A stretch of DNA of 39,867 nucleotides, from positions 1 to 39,867 of the forward strand of contig CAIQKQ010000288.1 of NCBI GenBank assembly GCA_903872425.1, written 5' to 3'. Source of the stretch: an uncultured Opitutia bacterium (lineage in GTDB: Bacteria; Verrucomicrobiota; Verrucomicrobiia; Opitutales; Opitutaceae). This document shows, in pieces, positions 1 to 8,115 of this stretch. The notes under the pieces were generated by a model. The model was not told where the DNA came from, made no database searches, and saw only the letters and a program-made list of their open reading frames with translations. Within the stretch, counting starts at the first letter, position 1, and every line of letters starts with the position of its first letter. The translations under genes and the position numbers were made by a program.

Positions 1-898
1 CGGTCGCGCCGAGCCGCTCGCCCATTTTGGCGTAGGTTTCGACGCATTGCTCGCTCTGCGCGACGAGGTCGGCGTCGAGGCGGATGCGCCCGCGTTGGAA
101 CACCGTAACGACGCAAGAACCACCAAATGCGAAATAGCCTTTCTCGTCACCCTTGGCTACCGCTCGGCCGGGCGTGTAGGTTTGCCGCACCGTGCCGACG
201 TTGGTGGCGCCGATCTCCAGCACCGCCACACGGCCGAACTCTGGCGAGTCCACCAACGTGACCAAGCGCTTGTTGTCCACCAGCCAGCCGACATTCCTCC
301 GCAGCGCGATCGGGCTCACGGAATACAGCCAGCCGTTCACGAGCCGCGCCGCGCCCGGTGTGCCGGCAACGGCAAAATGGAAACGGTGATAATCCACTGG
401 GCACAGCCGCGAGATCAGCATCGCCCCGCCCGCAAACTCCGCCGCCAGCGCCGCGTCGCCGAGCAGGGAGGCGAGCGTGAACTTAGCGCCTTTCGCGTAA
501 AAACCTGCCGCCGCGTCCACGTCGGGAAACGCGAGGTGTCGCCCGTCCGCCGGTAGCACCGCCACGCGCGGATCAGCCGGCACGGCGATGGGGCGCGCGT
601 TGGGCTTCAGCTTGCGGTAAAAAAACTCGTTGAACGTCTTAAAACTCTCGGGCGCATCGGCAAAGTCTGCCGCCTGCACCTCGTAGTTGCGGATAAAGGA
701 CGCGACCCGCGCCGCGCTCGCCGGTTGATCCATCCGCCAGCCATACCAGCGCGAAAAGACCGCACGGCGAAACAGCAGCGAGACGAGCGTGCGACCCGGC
801 GCTGTCTCATAGGCGAGCCGCAGCCAGCGCTCGCCGTAAATCTGCTCGGTTCGCAGCGTGCGCGTGGCGCGGTCGTAATAGCGGATGGGTTCGCCCAT
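1..898 (-). CDS. psd: Phosphatidylserine decarboxylase, C-terminus cut by window edge
   Basis: Decarboxylates phosphatidylserine to phosphatidylethanolamine at the inner membrane. Reading down from an ATG at 898, the frame stays open to base 1 (299 residues seen). Family marks are the ADGR segment (Asp about 118), the CPVDYHRFHF motif (about 166-175, with the conserved histidines), and the self-cleavage site FGGSC (about 258-262), where cleavage before Ser261 should create the pyruvoyl group. About 38 residues follow the cleavage site, so only a short C-terminal tail lies outside the window. The next gene, thrH-like, is divergent, and a pair of inverted REP-like hairpins lies between them. 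The family assignment is firm; the exact C-terminus cannot be seen. Confidence 0.93.
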   Translation of the reverse strand, partial: MGEPIRYYDRATRTLRTEQIYGERWLRLAYETAPGRTLVSLLFRRAVFSRWYGWRMDQPASAARVASFIRNYEVQAADFADAPESFKTFNEFFYRKLKPNARPIAVPADPRVAVLPADGRHLAFPDVDAAAGFYAKGAKFTLASLLGDAALAAEFAGGAMLISRLCPVDYHRFHFAVAGTPGAARLVNGWLYSVSPIALRRNVGWLVDNKRLVTLVDSPEFGRVAVLEIGATNVGTVRQTYTPGRAVAKGDEKGYFAFGGSCVVTVFQRGRIRLDADLVAQSEQCVETYAKMGERLGAT

Positions 899-957
899 GA
901 GCAGTGAGTGAAGCAACAACTGACTGCTGGCGCAACGGCGAAGCGCAAGATTAGCAT

Positions 958-1036
958 TGTAGCCAGGGTCGTTGACCCCTGTTCTGTTGGCTTGTTCTGG
1001 GGAACCTTTCGTCCGGGGTCAGCGACCCCGGCTACA
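958..1036. repeat. Inverted pair of REP-like hairpins between psd and thrH
   Basis: Two 24-nt arms, 958-981 and 1013-1036, are reverse complements at 21 of 24 positions and are separated by 31 nt. Each arm starts with TGTAG and then folds on itself: the right arm, read on the minus strand, is GTAG followed by CCGGGGTC-GCT-GACCCCGG. A GTAG foot next to a short palindrome, arranged as an inverted pair, is the usual layout of REP/BIME elements mobilised by RAYT transposases. A RAYT gene lies 0.8 kb downstream, and its flanking repeats share the GTTGACC core. Confidence 0.75.
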
Positions 1037-1092
1037 TCCATCCAACCAGCCCCGGCTTGCCTTTCGTCGTGCGACTCTGGTTCATTGGCGGA

Positions 1093-1695
1093 GTGAAGCA
1101 AAGCATCGTCACCCTCGACATGGAAGGCGTCCTCACGCCGGAGATCTGGATCGCCGTCGCTGAGCGCACCGGCCTGCCCGAGCTCCGTCGCACCACGCGC
1201 GACGAGCCCGATTACGACAAGCTCATGCGCTTCCGGATCGCGATCCTCGACCGCGAGGGCATCACGCTTTCCAAAATCCAGGAGGTCATCGGCACCCTCG
1301 CTCCGCTCCCTGGCGCAGTAGAGTTTCTCGACACGCTGCGCGCCCGCGCGCAAGTCGTCATCCTCTCGGACACGTTTGAGCAGTTCGCCGCACCGCTCAT
1401 CCGCCAGATGAAATCGCCCACGCTATTCTGCCATCGACTCATCGTGGCCAACGACCGCATCACCGGCTACGAGTTGCGAATGCCCGACCAGAAGCGCGCC
1501 GCCGTGCGCGCCTTTCAATCGCTTAACTACCAGGTGCTCGCCGCCGGCGACTCGTTCAACGACACCACGATGCTCGCGCAAGCCGACCACGGCTTCCTGC
1601 TCCACGCGCCGGAGAACATCGTAAAACAGTTCCCGCAGTTCCCGGCGTTTAACGATTACGCCCAGCTGCTGGCGGCGCTGAATACGAAAATATAG
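1093..1695 (+). CDS. thrH: ThrH-like HAD phosphatase (phosphoserine phosphatase / homoserine phosphotransferase)
   Basis: A 200-residue HAD-superfamily enzyme very similar along its whole length to Pseudomonas ThrH, which removes phosphate from phosphoserine and can transfer it to homoserine. Motif I is LDMEGVLTPE (nucleophile Asp9, with Glu in the second position as in ThrH), motif II LSDT (91-94), a Lys near 134, and motif III GDSFNDTTML (152-161). The chosen start is the GTG at 1093, because ThrH proteins begin only a few residues before the nucleophile; an in-frame ATG at 1057 would add 12 residues read from the REP-proximal intergenic DNA. It probably works in serine biosynthesis in the cytoplasm. 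A REP cluster begins immediately after the stop codon. Confidence 0.9.
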   Translation: MKQSIVTLDMEGVLTPEIWIAVAERTGLPELRRTTRDEPDYDKLMRFRIAILDREGITLSKIQEVIGTLAPLPGAVEFLDTLRARAQVVILSDTFEQFAAPLIRQMKSPTLFCHRLIVANDRITGYELRMPDQKRAAVRAFQSLNYQVLAAGDSFNDTTMLAQADHGFLLHAPENIVKQFPQFPAFNDYAQLLAALNTKI

Positions 1696-1786
1696 AGGTG
1701 GAGCGCGTTGACCCCAACGCGCTGAACCGGTTGAGGTCAACCGGTTCCACCTAGCGTCTTGTCTTTCGGAGTCAAAGCGCTCCACC
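1696..1786. repeat. REP-like hairpin cluster at the 3' side of the RAYT gene
   Basis: Two strong hairpins stand back to back inside an outer 7-bp stem (AGGTGGA 1696-1702 with TCCACCT 1746-1752). The first is AGCGCGTTG-ACCC-CAACGCGCT (1702-1723); the second is GAACCGGTTGA-GG-TCAACCGGTTC (1724-1747). A third half unit on the minus strand (1771-1786) again begins GGTGGAGCG and reads TTTGAC. Each copy has GTGG at the foot of the hairpin. The arrangement is typical of REP pairs beside a RAYT gene. It may also end transcription of thrH, but there is no T tract. Confidence 0.8.
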
Positions 1787-1792
1787 ACCAAG

Positions 1793-2209
1793 TCAGTCGT
1801 CCTCTGTCGCACACAAGCCTTTCACCACGGGATTGCGGCGTAAGTAGAGCCAACTTTCCTGCCCGGCCTGAACGCTGCGGCTGCGGTGGTCAAAATAGCC
1901 GCCCTGCCATTGCACTTTTTGAAACCGCGCAGTGCCACGCTTCCAATCGCGTATGGTCGCCGACATGCCGGGAGTTGGTGGAAACGCCAGCAGCGCGTGC
2001 GCGTGGTCAGGCATCAGCAGGAAAAGCTCGCACCACCAGTGGCCCAGCTCGTGGTAACGCCGTGCCGCAGCCAATAACTCTCTCGCCAAAACCGAATCGG
2101 TCAGCGGCGGTGATTGTGCCGGATCTGCCCGGATACGGATGTGAAACAGCGCCCCATCCTTCACCCAGCCGGGCGTGTTGTGGTGCAGCCGCTGCGGATA
2201 CTCACGCAT
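1793..2209 (-). CDS. REP-associated tyrosine transposase (RAYT, Y1/IS200-like)
   Basis: A 138-residue Y1-family single-strand nuclease of the kind that cuts and moves REP hairpins. The metal-binding HUH motif appears as MPDHAHALL (His69, His71). The helix with the presumed nucleophile is ESWLYLRRNPVVKGL (Tyr122 within the conserved Y-x3-NPV signature). This is close to the usual RAYT length, and no frameshift is visible, so the gene looks intact. REP-like hairpins with GTGG feet flank it on both sides, and a 9-bp inverted repeat (CTTTCGGAG 1763-1771, CTCCGAAAG 2280-2288) frames the whole unit. It is a domesticated single-copy type rather than a complete IS200 element, since no orfB is present. 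Confidence 0.9.
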   Translation of the reverse strand: MREYPQRLHHNTPGWVKDGALFHIRIRADPAQSPPLTDSVLARELLAAARRYHELGHWWCELFLLMPDHAHALLAFPPTPGMSATIRDWKRGTARFQKVQWQGGYFDHRSRSVQAGQESWLYLRRNPVVKGLCATEDD

Positions 2210-2222
2210 GAGCAGAGGTTGG

Positions 2223-2288
2223 GGTGGAGCGGCTTGACCTCAAGACGCTTTCCGGGACTGCGCGCATTGACCCTATGCGCTCCGAAAG
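2223..2288. repeat. REP-like hairpins at the 5' side of the RAYT gene
   Basis: One copy (2224-2249, plus) has a GTGG foot and the hairpin AGCGGCTTG-ACCT-CAAGACGCT, with one mismatch in nine pairs. A second palindrome, GCGCAT...ATGCGC (2262-2280), contains TTGACCC in its loop. Both share the T-TGACC core of the hairpins on the other side of the transposase gene. The remaining bases to 2413 show no further gene or clear repeat. Confidence 0.68.
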
Positions 2289-2413
2289 TAGCGCAGATCT
2301 ATCTCAAGACACTGTGTGTCAGCGTCGGACACGTTGGCGCACAATGGCACGGAATGACACGTCCGGAGGCGCATTGCACTAACCTGTCCCGGCCGGCATT
2401 CGCTCTCCGCGCC

Positions 2414-3310
2414 TTAACTATCCTTCTGCGCTTCCCGTCGTGCCGCCTGCTGGAGCTGCCATGAGTTCCAGAGATTGTGCCAAAGTACGTAGCAAGTAGG
2501 GCCCAGTGCGACGAGGGGCGTCGCATGTGCCGTAGCCATGGCGATACAGAACGCCGTATTTTTCTGGCCTAGTGCTTGGCTACCTTCCCGCTCCAGCCCA
2601 CGCCCGGCCAGCCGCCGGCCCAGCGCAAAGTTGACCACGCACACCACGGCGGTCACCACCGCGATCTTCGCCAAGACCGTGTGATCCACCTCATGGGTGT
2701 GCAGGTAGTACGAGGCATTGGCCATCGCCAGAAACATCGCCGCGGCCCAGGTGCCAAACATCACGTTACGCAACCGTTTCGGCCAGGTTTCGGCCGAAGG
2801 CCGGAGTTTTCGGACAATCGCCGCCAAGGCTGCCGGCAGAAACACCACCAGCGCCACGCTCCCGAGCACATCCTGAAATCGCACTGGCACGGTCAGCTTG
2901 CCGATCACCGGCGGCAGCAGCACCGGCATGAGCGCCGGCACCGCTACATTACTCAGCAACACCGCCCCGGCCACGAAGTCAGCCCGGCCTCCGAGGAAAC
3001 CCATGACGGCTGGCGCCGCGATAGCCGTCGGTGCCAGCCCGGCGAAGAATGCCGCCAGTCCCACCTCGCGCCCGCCCACCAGCCAGCCCAGCCCCCACGC
3101 CGCAAACGCCATCGCCACATTGGCCATTAGCAATCGTGCGTGCGCCACGCCCAACGTGCCCCGCCCCGGCCGGATGCCGAGGAACGTCACGAACAGCATC
3201 AGCCCCACGATCCATTTGATGAGCCACCCTACTGCATGGGCCTGCGGCAGCAGCAAGCCCGACAAAAGGGCGAGCAACAGTGCGATGGTACGGAGAAGTC
3301 CCGCTTGCAT
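2414..3310 (-). CDS. Bile acid:sodium symporter (BASS) family membrane transporter
   Basis: A 298-residue integral membrane protein with about eight to ten hydrophobic helices and little hydrophilic sequence apart from a short loop near 165-178. The late segment GQKNTAFCIAMATAHATP followed by LGPTCYVLWHNLWNSWQ matches the C-terminal half of the BASS/SBF fold, in which crossed discontinuous helices bind sodium and an organic anion. The substrate cannot be told from sequence; members carry bile acids, pantothenate, pyruvate or other organic acids. It starts at the ATG at 3310, is transcribed alone on the minus strand, and has the RAYT locus downstream and a REP-like hairpin upstream. Confidence 0.8.
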   Translation of the reverse strand: MQAGLLRTIALLLALLSGLLLPQAHAVGWLIKWIVGLMLFVTFLGIRPGRGTLGVAHARLLMANVAMAFAAWGLGWLVGGREVGLAAFFAGLAPTAIAAPAVMGFLGGRADFVAGAVLLSNVAVPALMPVLLPPVIGKLTVPVRFQDVLGSVALVVFLPAALAAIVRKLRPSAETWPKRLRNVMFGTWAAAMFLAMANASYYLHTHEVDHTVLAKIAVVTAVVCVVNFALGRRLAGRGLEREGSQALGQKNTAFCIAMATAHATPLVALGPTCYVLWHNLWNSWQLQQAARREAQKDS

Positions 3311-3392
3311 GAAACCACCAGCGAGACAGTCCGCATCCCGCGTGGCAATGGCGAGGGCAGAAGATTATCGAATCGTAAAGCGATGCCAATGG

Positions 3393-3423
3393 TAGGGACG
3401 GCTCTCCGTGGCGTCCCTACCCA
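3393..3423. repeat. Perfect 10-bp stem-loop, REP-like
   Basis: GGTAGGGACG (3393-3402) pairs perfectly with CGTCCCTACC (3414-3423) around an 11-nt loop. It lies between the divergent BASS transporter and lipoprotein genes. The GTAG at the foot resembles the REP pair at 958-1036, but the inner sequence differs, so it would be a separate REP class. No T tract follows, so it does not look like a terminator. Confidence 0.65.
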
Positions 3424-3509
3424 AGGGCCTTGCATCATTTGAAAACCCGCCAAAATCTCCGGCCAGAAAGCCGCCAGCTTCAACGCTCATACTCCATGAT
3501 CGTATCTCC

Positions 3510-3959
3510 ATGAAATCAGCCCTCCCACTGCTCGCCGTAGCCCTAAGCGGCTGCACATCGTCTGTTTCGCACGAAACCGTTCAACAGCATATCACCAACC
3601 AAGCCCACCAGATTGAAGCCCACGCACCTGCTGCCTCACGCATGATTGCAGTTGCTGACTTCGATGACGATGGGATCGCGGATACGGCGGTTGTCTACAC
3701 TTTAGAAAGTGCGCACCACGATAACAGTCACCAGCAGTTCCTTGCGGTGAGCTCCTCTCGATTAGGCGGCCGTTTTTTTGATGTCGTCGCAGGAGGCAAG
3801 GATGATAGGGCGATTGTTGGGGTTCGTATCGCCGCGCTCCAAGTGGAGCTTGCTATACTTGAATACTGGCCGACGGACGCATCTTGTTGCCCGAGCCGCT
3901 CGGCGATCACAGAATACATCCTAAAAGATGGAGCATTGGTTGAGGTAAGAGTGAAGTGA
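3510..3959 (+). CDS. Small secreted lipoprotein, function unknown
   Basis: A 149-residue protein with a lipoprotein signal: basic start MKSA, a short hydrophobic stretch and the lipobox LSGC (Cys at about 14). An acidic segment DFDDDGIADTAVVY (about 49-62) resembles the calcium-binding FG-GAP/VCBS type loop found in extracellular proteins. The rest is beta-rich with no catalytic motif that I recognise. A longer frame upstream (from 3408) runs through the REP-like hairpin and is not expected to be translated, because the lipoprotein signal begins at the ATG at 3510. Codon use is less GC-biased than in the neighbours, which may mean weak expression or transfer. Confidence 0.75.
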   Translation: MKSALPLLAVALSGCTSSVSHETVQQHITNQAHQIEAHAPAASRMIAVADFDDDGIADTAVVYTLESAHHDNSHQQFLAVSSSRLGGRFFDVVAGGKDDRAIVGVRIAALQVELAILEYWPTDASCCPSRSAITEYILKDGALVEVRVK

Positions 3960-3986
3960 TATCGTGCCAAATCGATATCTCGCCCT

Positions 3987-5051
3987 ATGAAACTCCCCGC
4001 CCTCTGCACCCTGCTTCTCACTCTCGCGCCACTGCACGCGTCCGACACGCGCGCGGATTTTCTAAAACTCATCAACCGTCCACGTGTGCCGCTCGCGGCG
4101 GAAATCGCACTCATTCCGACGACGATCAATGCCCCCGCTGGCACCACCGCCGAGTTCCGTTTCTCCTTCGCCGCCGAGGTTGGCCAGCGTGTACCCGGCG
4201 TCTTGCTCAAACCCGCCGGGGCGACCGGCCGACTGCCGGTCGTCGTCCTGCTCCATGGCACCGGCGGTAAAAAAGAGGATGAGCTGCCACTCATGCGCAC
4301 GCTCGTGGCGCACGGCTTCATGGCAGTTGCGATTGACGGCCGCTACCACGGCGAGCGCGCCACTCCCGGCAAGAACGGAGCGGCGTCCTACGAGGACGCG
4401 CTCCTCCGCGCCTTCCGTGCGCCGGCCGAACCGCATGAGCACCCGTTTTTCTTCGACTCCGCGTGGGACGTGATGCGCCTCGTGGACTGGTTGGAGACGC
4501 GCGACGACGCAGACGCCAAGCGCATCGGTCTCTACGGCGTCTCGAAGGGCGGCATTGAGGCTTACCTCACCGCCGCCGCCGATCCCCGCATCGCTGCCGT
4601 CGTGCCGTGCATCGCGGTCGAGAGCTTCCGCTGGGCGCTCGACCATGACGCGTGGCCAGAGCGCACCGGCACGGTCGCCTACGCGTTCAACGCCGCCGCG
4701 AAAGACGCCGGCGTGGCCCAGCCCGACGCCGCGTTTGCCCGGAAATTTTACGACCAGGTCTCGCCCGGCATCTACGGTCCATACGACGGCCCCGCGATGG
4801 TGTCGCTCATCGCCCCGCGCCCGCTGCTCGCGATCAACGGCGAGCTTGACCCCCGCACGCCTCCCGCCGGCCTTAAGGAGTGCTTAGACGCCGCTCAAAC
4901 CGCCTACCATTCCGCCGGAGCCGACGACCATTTCCGCTCACTGATCGAGAAAAACACCGCACATAAAGTCACCCCCGAGGCCGAGCGCGAAGCAGTAGAT
5001 TGGTTTGTCCGTTGGTTGAAGCCGGAGGCAGCAACGGTGCCTAAGGCGTAG
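3987..5051 (+). CDS. Secreted alpha/beta hydrolase (dienelactone-hydrolase-like)
   Basis: A 354-residue protein with a signal peptide (about 1-19, cleavage probably after LHAS). The hydrolase fold is clear: VVVLLHGTGG (85-94) forms the oxyanion region, GVSKGG (184-189) is the nucleophile elbow with Ser186, GELDPRTPP (285-293) carries the likely acid Asp288, and NTAHKVTPE (323-331) carries the likely catalytic His326. It should cleave an ester, perhaps acetyl or other substituents on plant or algal polysaccharide, but the substrate is not determined by sequence. It begins 27 nt after the lipoprotein gene on the same strand and may be co-transcribed with it. Confidence 0.85.
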   Translation: MKLPALCTLLLTLAPLHASDTRADFLKLINRPRVPLAAEIALIPTTINAPAGTTAEFRFSFAAEVGQRVPGVLLKPAGATGRLPVVVLLHGTGGKKEDELPLMRTLVAHGFMAVAIDGRYHGERATPGKNGAASYEDALLRAFRAPAEPHEHPFFFDSAWDVMRLVDWLETRDDADAKRIGLYGVSKGGIEAYLTAAADPRIAAVVPCIAVESFRWALDHDAWPERTGTVAYAFNAAAKDAGVAQPDAAFARKFYDQVSPGIYGPYDGPAMVSLIAPRPLLAINGELDPRTPPAGLKECLDAAQTAYHSAGADDHFRSLIEKNTAHKVTPEAEREAVDWFVRWLKPEAATVPKA

Positions 5052-5196
5052 GGATATGATGGAGTCCGTCCTTTAGACTGGGACTAGCTCCGTCAGGTGT
5101 TCGGAGCGCGCAGCGGTGCGCAGCTTCGAGCCAGGTTTTTCCGGAGAGAAGAATTTGGCGTGGATTCGGGGCGACGTGTGATGCAAAATTTTCCGC

Positions 5197-6885
5197 ATGA
5201 TCAGCCGGAGCCTCCGTCATCGCGCGCCATTACTGTGGCTCGTGCTGCCGCTGATGGCCGGGCTCGGGGCGGGGCGTTTGGGTTGGCTGTCGTTGCCACC
5301 GGTGCACCTCGCGGGTGGCGCAGCGGCGCTGGCGGCGATTGCACTGGTCGCAGCCTGGCGCGCACCGCGGATGTGGGCGTGGCCGCTAGCTGGTGCGATG
5401 TTACTCATCGGCGCCGCCACTTACTCCCGCCATCGCGCCGCACTGCCGGAATGGGACACGCTGCCACCGCGCGAAGCGCGCCTGACGCTACGGGTCACCC
5501 GGACGTTTGCGTCGAGCGAAGCGACGCGGACGAGCGGTTTGGCTGAGGTAGTTGGCACTGAGACGCACCTCGCGGAGCTGCGTGGGCAACGGCTATATTT
5601 CTCCCTCACACTGCCGGCGGGCGGACGCGCGCCGCTGCGCGGGAGCGAGATCGCCACGGTCGGCGTGCTGCAACGCCTACCGCCGCAACCGGTGGCAAAC
5701 TCGTTCGACGATTATCTGGTGAACGCAGGAATGAATTTCCGCCTCACGCGCGGGCGGATCACAGCAACCGTGCGGGCGGCGTCACCGTATGAACAGTTTT
5801 GCGCGCGTCTGTTGGCCCGGATGGACACGTTGCTCGGCATGGGCCTGGAAAACTGGCCAGAGCGCGCGGCCATCTTGCGCGCGATGATGCTCGGGCAGAA
5901 AGGCGACCTGTCGAACGAGGAGCGCGATCGGTTCATGCACAGCGGGACGATGCACTTGTTTGCGATCAACGGGCTACACATTGGGGTGGTGGCCGTGGCG
6001 CTGCATTGCTTGCTAGCCTTGTTGCGCTGTCCGCGGCCGCTGGCGTGCGCGATCGTGCTCGCCGTGTTGTGGCTCGACGTGGACACGACCGGAGCGAGCC
6101 CGTCGGCCGTACGCGCGTTTCTCATGTTGGCCATGGTGGAAGCAGCTTGGGTAGTGCGAAGGCCCGCGAACCCGCTCGCGGCGCTCGCGGCGGCTGCCAC
6201 GCTCAATCTCCTGCTCGACCCGCTGGATTTTTTCAGCGCGAGTTTTGAAATGTCGTATGCGGTGGTGGCGGCGATTTTACTGTTTGGGCTACCGCTGGCG
6301 GAGCGGATGCACGCGCGTTGGCCGGCTTTCCCGGATTTGCCAGTCACGACGTGGGCGTGGCACCACCGCGTGCGGGCGTGGCTGCGGCGGCGCGCGCTCG
6401 ACGCGCTGGGCATCGGCTGCGCGGCAACGCTCGTGAGCACCGTATCGGGCGTGGAATTTTTCTCGGTGTTCGCGACGGGCGCGCTGGTGGCGAACCTCGT
6501 GCTCGTGCCATTGGCGTCGGCCGTAATCGCCACCGGCTTCGCGTCGCTCGTGCTCGGCCTCGCGGGTGTCGGCTGGGCCGGGCGGCTGTGCAACGAGGCG
6601 GCGGGCGCACTGATCGGGGTGATTGATGCGCTCATCCGGCTGGGGACAAACGTGCCCGGGGCGTTTTGGTCAGCACATTTCCGCGCGGACTGGGCCGGTC
6701 CGACGGCGATGGTGGCTGTGATGTTCGCGATGATGGCGGGCTACGCGGTGGGCTGGCGGCGGGAGCGCGGCGGCTTTTGGCCACCAGTCGCCATCGTGGC
6801 GCTCGTGCTGATTTTTGGGGTAAATTTGGCTAGAGTAGGAAACGAGCAAGGGGCCGCCGGAGTTTCCAACTTCAGGCTCAAGTAA
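5197..6885 (+). CDS. comEC: ComEC/Rec2-family DNA-uptake channel, without C-terminal nuclease domain
   Basis: A 562-residue inner-membrane protein. The N-terminal region has about three hydrophobic helices followed by a soluble beta-rich domain (about 90-195, the ComEC OB-like region). The competence domain follows, with the diagnostic segment HLFAINGLHIG (253-263) and many helices to about residue 545. In naturally transformable bacteria ComEC carries single-stranded DNA across the inner membrane. The metallo-beta-lactamase-like domain at the C-terminus of many ComEC proteins is absent: the protein ends shortly after the last helix with no frameshift visible. Shorter ComEC forms of this kind are common in several phyla. 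The 145 bp upstream holds only a weak imperfect stem near 5063-5085. Confidence 0.9.
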   Translation: MISRSLRHRAPLLWLVLPLMAGLGAGRLGWLSLPPVHLAGGAAALAAIALVAAWRAPRMWAWPLAGAMLLIGAATYSRHRAALPEWDTLPPREARLTLRVTRTFASSEATRTSGLAEVVGTETHLAELRGQRLYFSLTLPAGGRAPLRGSEIATVGVLQRLPPQPVANSFDDYLVNAGMNFRLTRGRITATVRAASPYEQFCARLLARMDTLLGMGLENWPERAAILRAMMLGQKGDLSNEERDRFMHSGTMHLFAINGLHIGVVAVALHCLLALLRCPRPLACAIVLAVLWLDVDTTGASPSAVRAFLMLAMVEAAWVVRRPANPLAALAAAATLNLLLDPLDFFSASFEMSYAVVAAILLFGLPLAERMHARWPAFPDLPVTTWAWHHRVRAWLRRRALDALGIGCAATLVSTVSGVEFFSVFATGALVANLVLVPLASAVIATGFASLVLGLAGVGWAGRLCNEAAGALIGVIDALIRLGTNVPGAFWSAHFRADWAGPTAMVAVMFAMMAGYAVGWRRERGGFWPPVAIVALVLIFGVNLARVGNEQGAAGVSNFRLK

Positions 6886-6973
6886 TGATGCCTGCTTTGG
6901 GCGGGCGGGCGGACGCTTTCTTTCCTGATTTCCTGAGTTCCAAGTTTCCCTAAACCCGTCCAACCTGTCCCCA

Positions 6974-7258
6974 ATGAAAAGCGCCTACGACCTCGCCATG
7001 GAACGCCTCGCCAAGTCCGACCCCCATGCGGGCGGCACGATTACACCCGCGAAAAAAGCCCGGCTCGCCGAGCTGGACGCAATTTACAAAGGCAAAATCG
7101 CCGAGCGAGAAATTTTCCTACGGCAAAAACTCAACGAAGCGCTGGCCGCCGGCAAGGCGGACGAAGCCACGCAGGTTCGCGCACAAATGGGATCGGAACG
7201 CACCCGGCTCGAAGAGGAGCGTGAGGCGGAAAAAGACAAGGTCCGGCAAGGGCGCTGA
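6974..7258 (+). CDS. Small conserved coiled-coil protein, function unknown
   Basis: A 94-residue, highly charged protein predicted almost wholly helical. The region 28-92 shows alternating Ala/Leu and Glu/Lys/Arg patterns, with segments such as AEREIFLRQKLNEALAAG, suggesting one long coiled coil. It has no signal peptide or cysteine. From memory, similar short proteins are common in Opitutaceae, which supports it being a real gene, but I know of no assigned function. It lies 88 bp after comEC on the same strand; the spacer shows nothing I recognise. Confidence 0.78.
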   Translation: MKSAYDLAMERLAKSDPHAGGTITPAKKARLAELDAIYKGKIAEREIFLRQKLNEALAAGKADEATQVRAQMGSERTRLEEEREAEKDKVRQGR

Positions 7259-7296
7259 ACGACACTGTCCCTGGCTCGCGCGCGAATTGACCGGCC

Positions 7297-8115
7297 TTAT
7301 TTCGTTGGAAACAACGGGGCCGCCGGCAGTCCGCCACCGCCCGGTTGTTTTTTCCAGGCCTCGATGGCCTTGGCTGTGGGTGGCTTGTTGGCCGGAAAAA
7401 CGATGTCCATGCCCGAGAAGCTGCTAATGTCGTCCGTGACGGCGTCGCCAGCGACGGCCGCAGTTGACGCGCGAGTCGGTGCCTTCGCGGAGGCCGCGCC
7501 CCCAGAAGCGGTGGGCAGCGTCGAGGCTAGGCCGCCGCCAGCGGCGGTGACGAGTGGCGCACCGCCGTCAGTGCCGGGACCGTTGCGCTTGAAAACGAAT
7601 CGATTGAGCTGGTCGAAGCTAGACTGCCGGTTGAGATCGGGCTGGAGCTGCACGCTGGCAGCGTTGGCGGCGCGGATGCCCTGCTGATATTTTTCGGCGA
7701 CCCGGCCGGTGCTGGTGAAAATATTGGTCTTGGTCTGAAAGCTGTCGCGCGCGGTCTGACCGGCCAGCGGGCTGACTTTGCGCGGGAGCACGTTGGCGGT
7801 AGAAATGGAGGCGTCTTTGTGCGTAATAAACTCTTTCTCGCGCGTCTCGGCTAGCGTGATGGGGGCGCGTTTCTCGGCGAGTGGGGCCGTCGGCTCCTCG
7901 ATGAGACCGGCGAGTGTGGCCCGGCTACTCTGCACGCGGTCGTCGCGCTTGAAGGTGAGGTTCTCCGTGCTCTTGGTCGTGTCGGGACCGGGCGAAAATT
8001 GTTCCACGCGCGCGGCGGGGTCGATCTTGGCCGCATCCTCCGCGCGCGCGCGCGGCGCAGCAGCGCTGGTACACACGAGCGCGGCGGCGAAGAGGAGAAC
8101 AGGGGGGAACCGCAT
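7297..8115 (-). CDS. Exported protein of unknown function
   Basis: A 272-residue protein with a typical signal peptide (MRFPPVLLFAAALVCTSAAA, cleavage near residue 25). The mature part is polar and low in complexity, rich in Ala, Thr and Ser, with no cysteine pattern or catalytic motif I recognise. A Gly/Ala/Ser-rich stretch (about 175-225) is probably disordered. The start is the ATG at 8115; a GTG two codons upstream is also possible. It is convergent with the small coiled-coil gene and divergent from the Lys-rich peptide gene at 8299. Real coding is supported by the signal sequence and by the length of the frame. Confidence 0.75.
   Translation of the reverse strand: MRFPPVLLFAAALVCTSAAAPRARAEDAAKIDPAARVEQFSPGPDTTKSTENLTFKRDDRVQSSRATLAGLIEEPTAPLAEKRAPITLAETREKEFITHKDASISTANVLPRKVSPLAGQTARDSFQTKTNIFTSTGRVAEKYQQGIRAANAASVQLQPDLNRQSSFDQLNRFVFKRNGPGTDGGAPLVTAAGGGLASTLPTASGGAASAKAPTRASTAAVAGDAVTDDISSFSGMDIVFPANKPPTAKAIEAWKKQPGGGGLPAAPLFPTK

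Noticed and set aside
47-1353. Long reading frames on both strands opposite and across psd and thrH (for example 47-556 plus and 607-1353 minus)
   Set aside because: They are shadows of the psd and thrH frames, which carry clear family motifs; the shadow proteins are Arg/Ala-rich with no domain.
5063-5085. Imperfect stem-loop between the alpha/beta hydrolase and comEC genes
   Set aside because: The stem has a two-base bulge and no T tract or GTAG/GTGG foot, so neither a terminator nor a REP element is supported.
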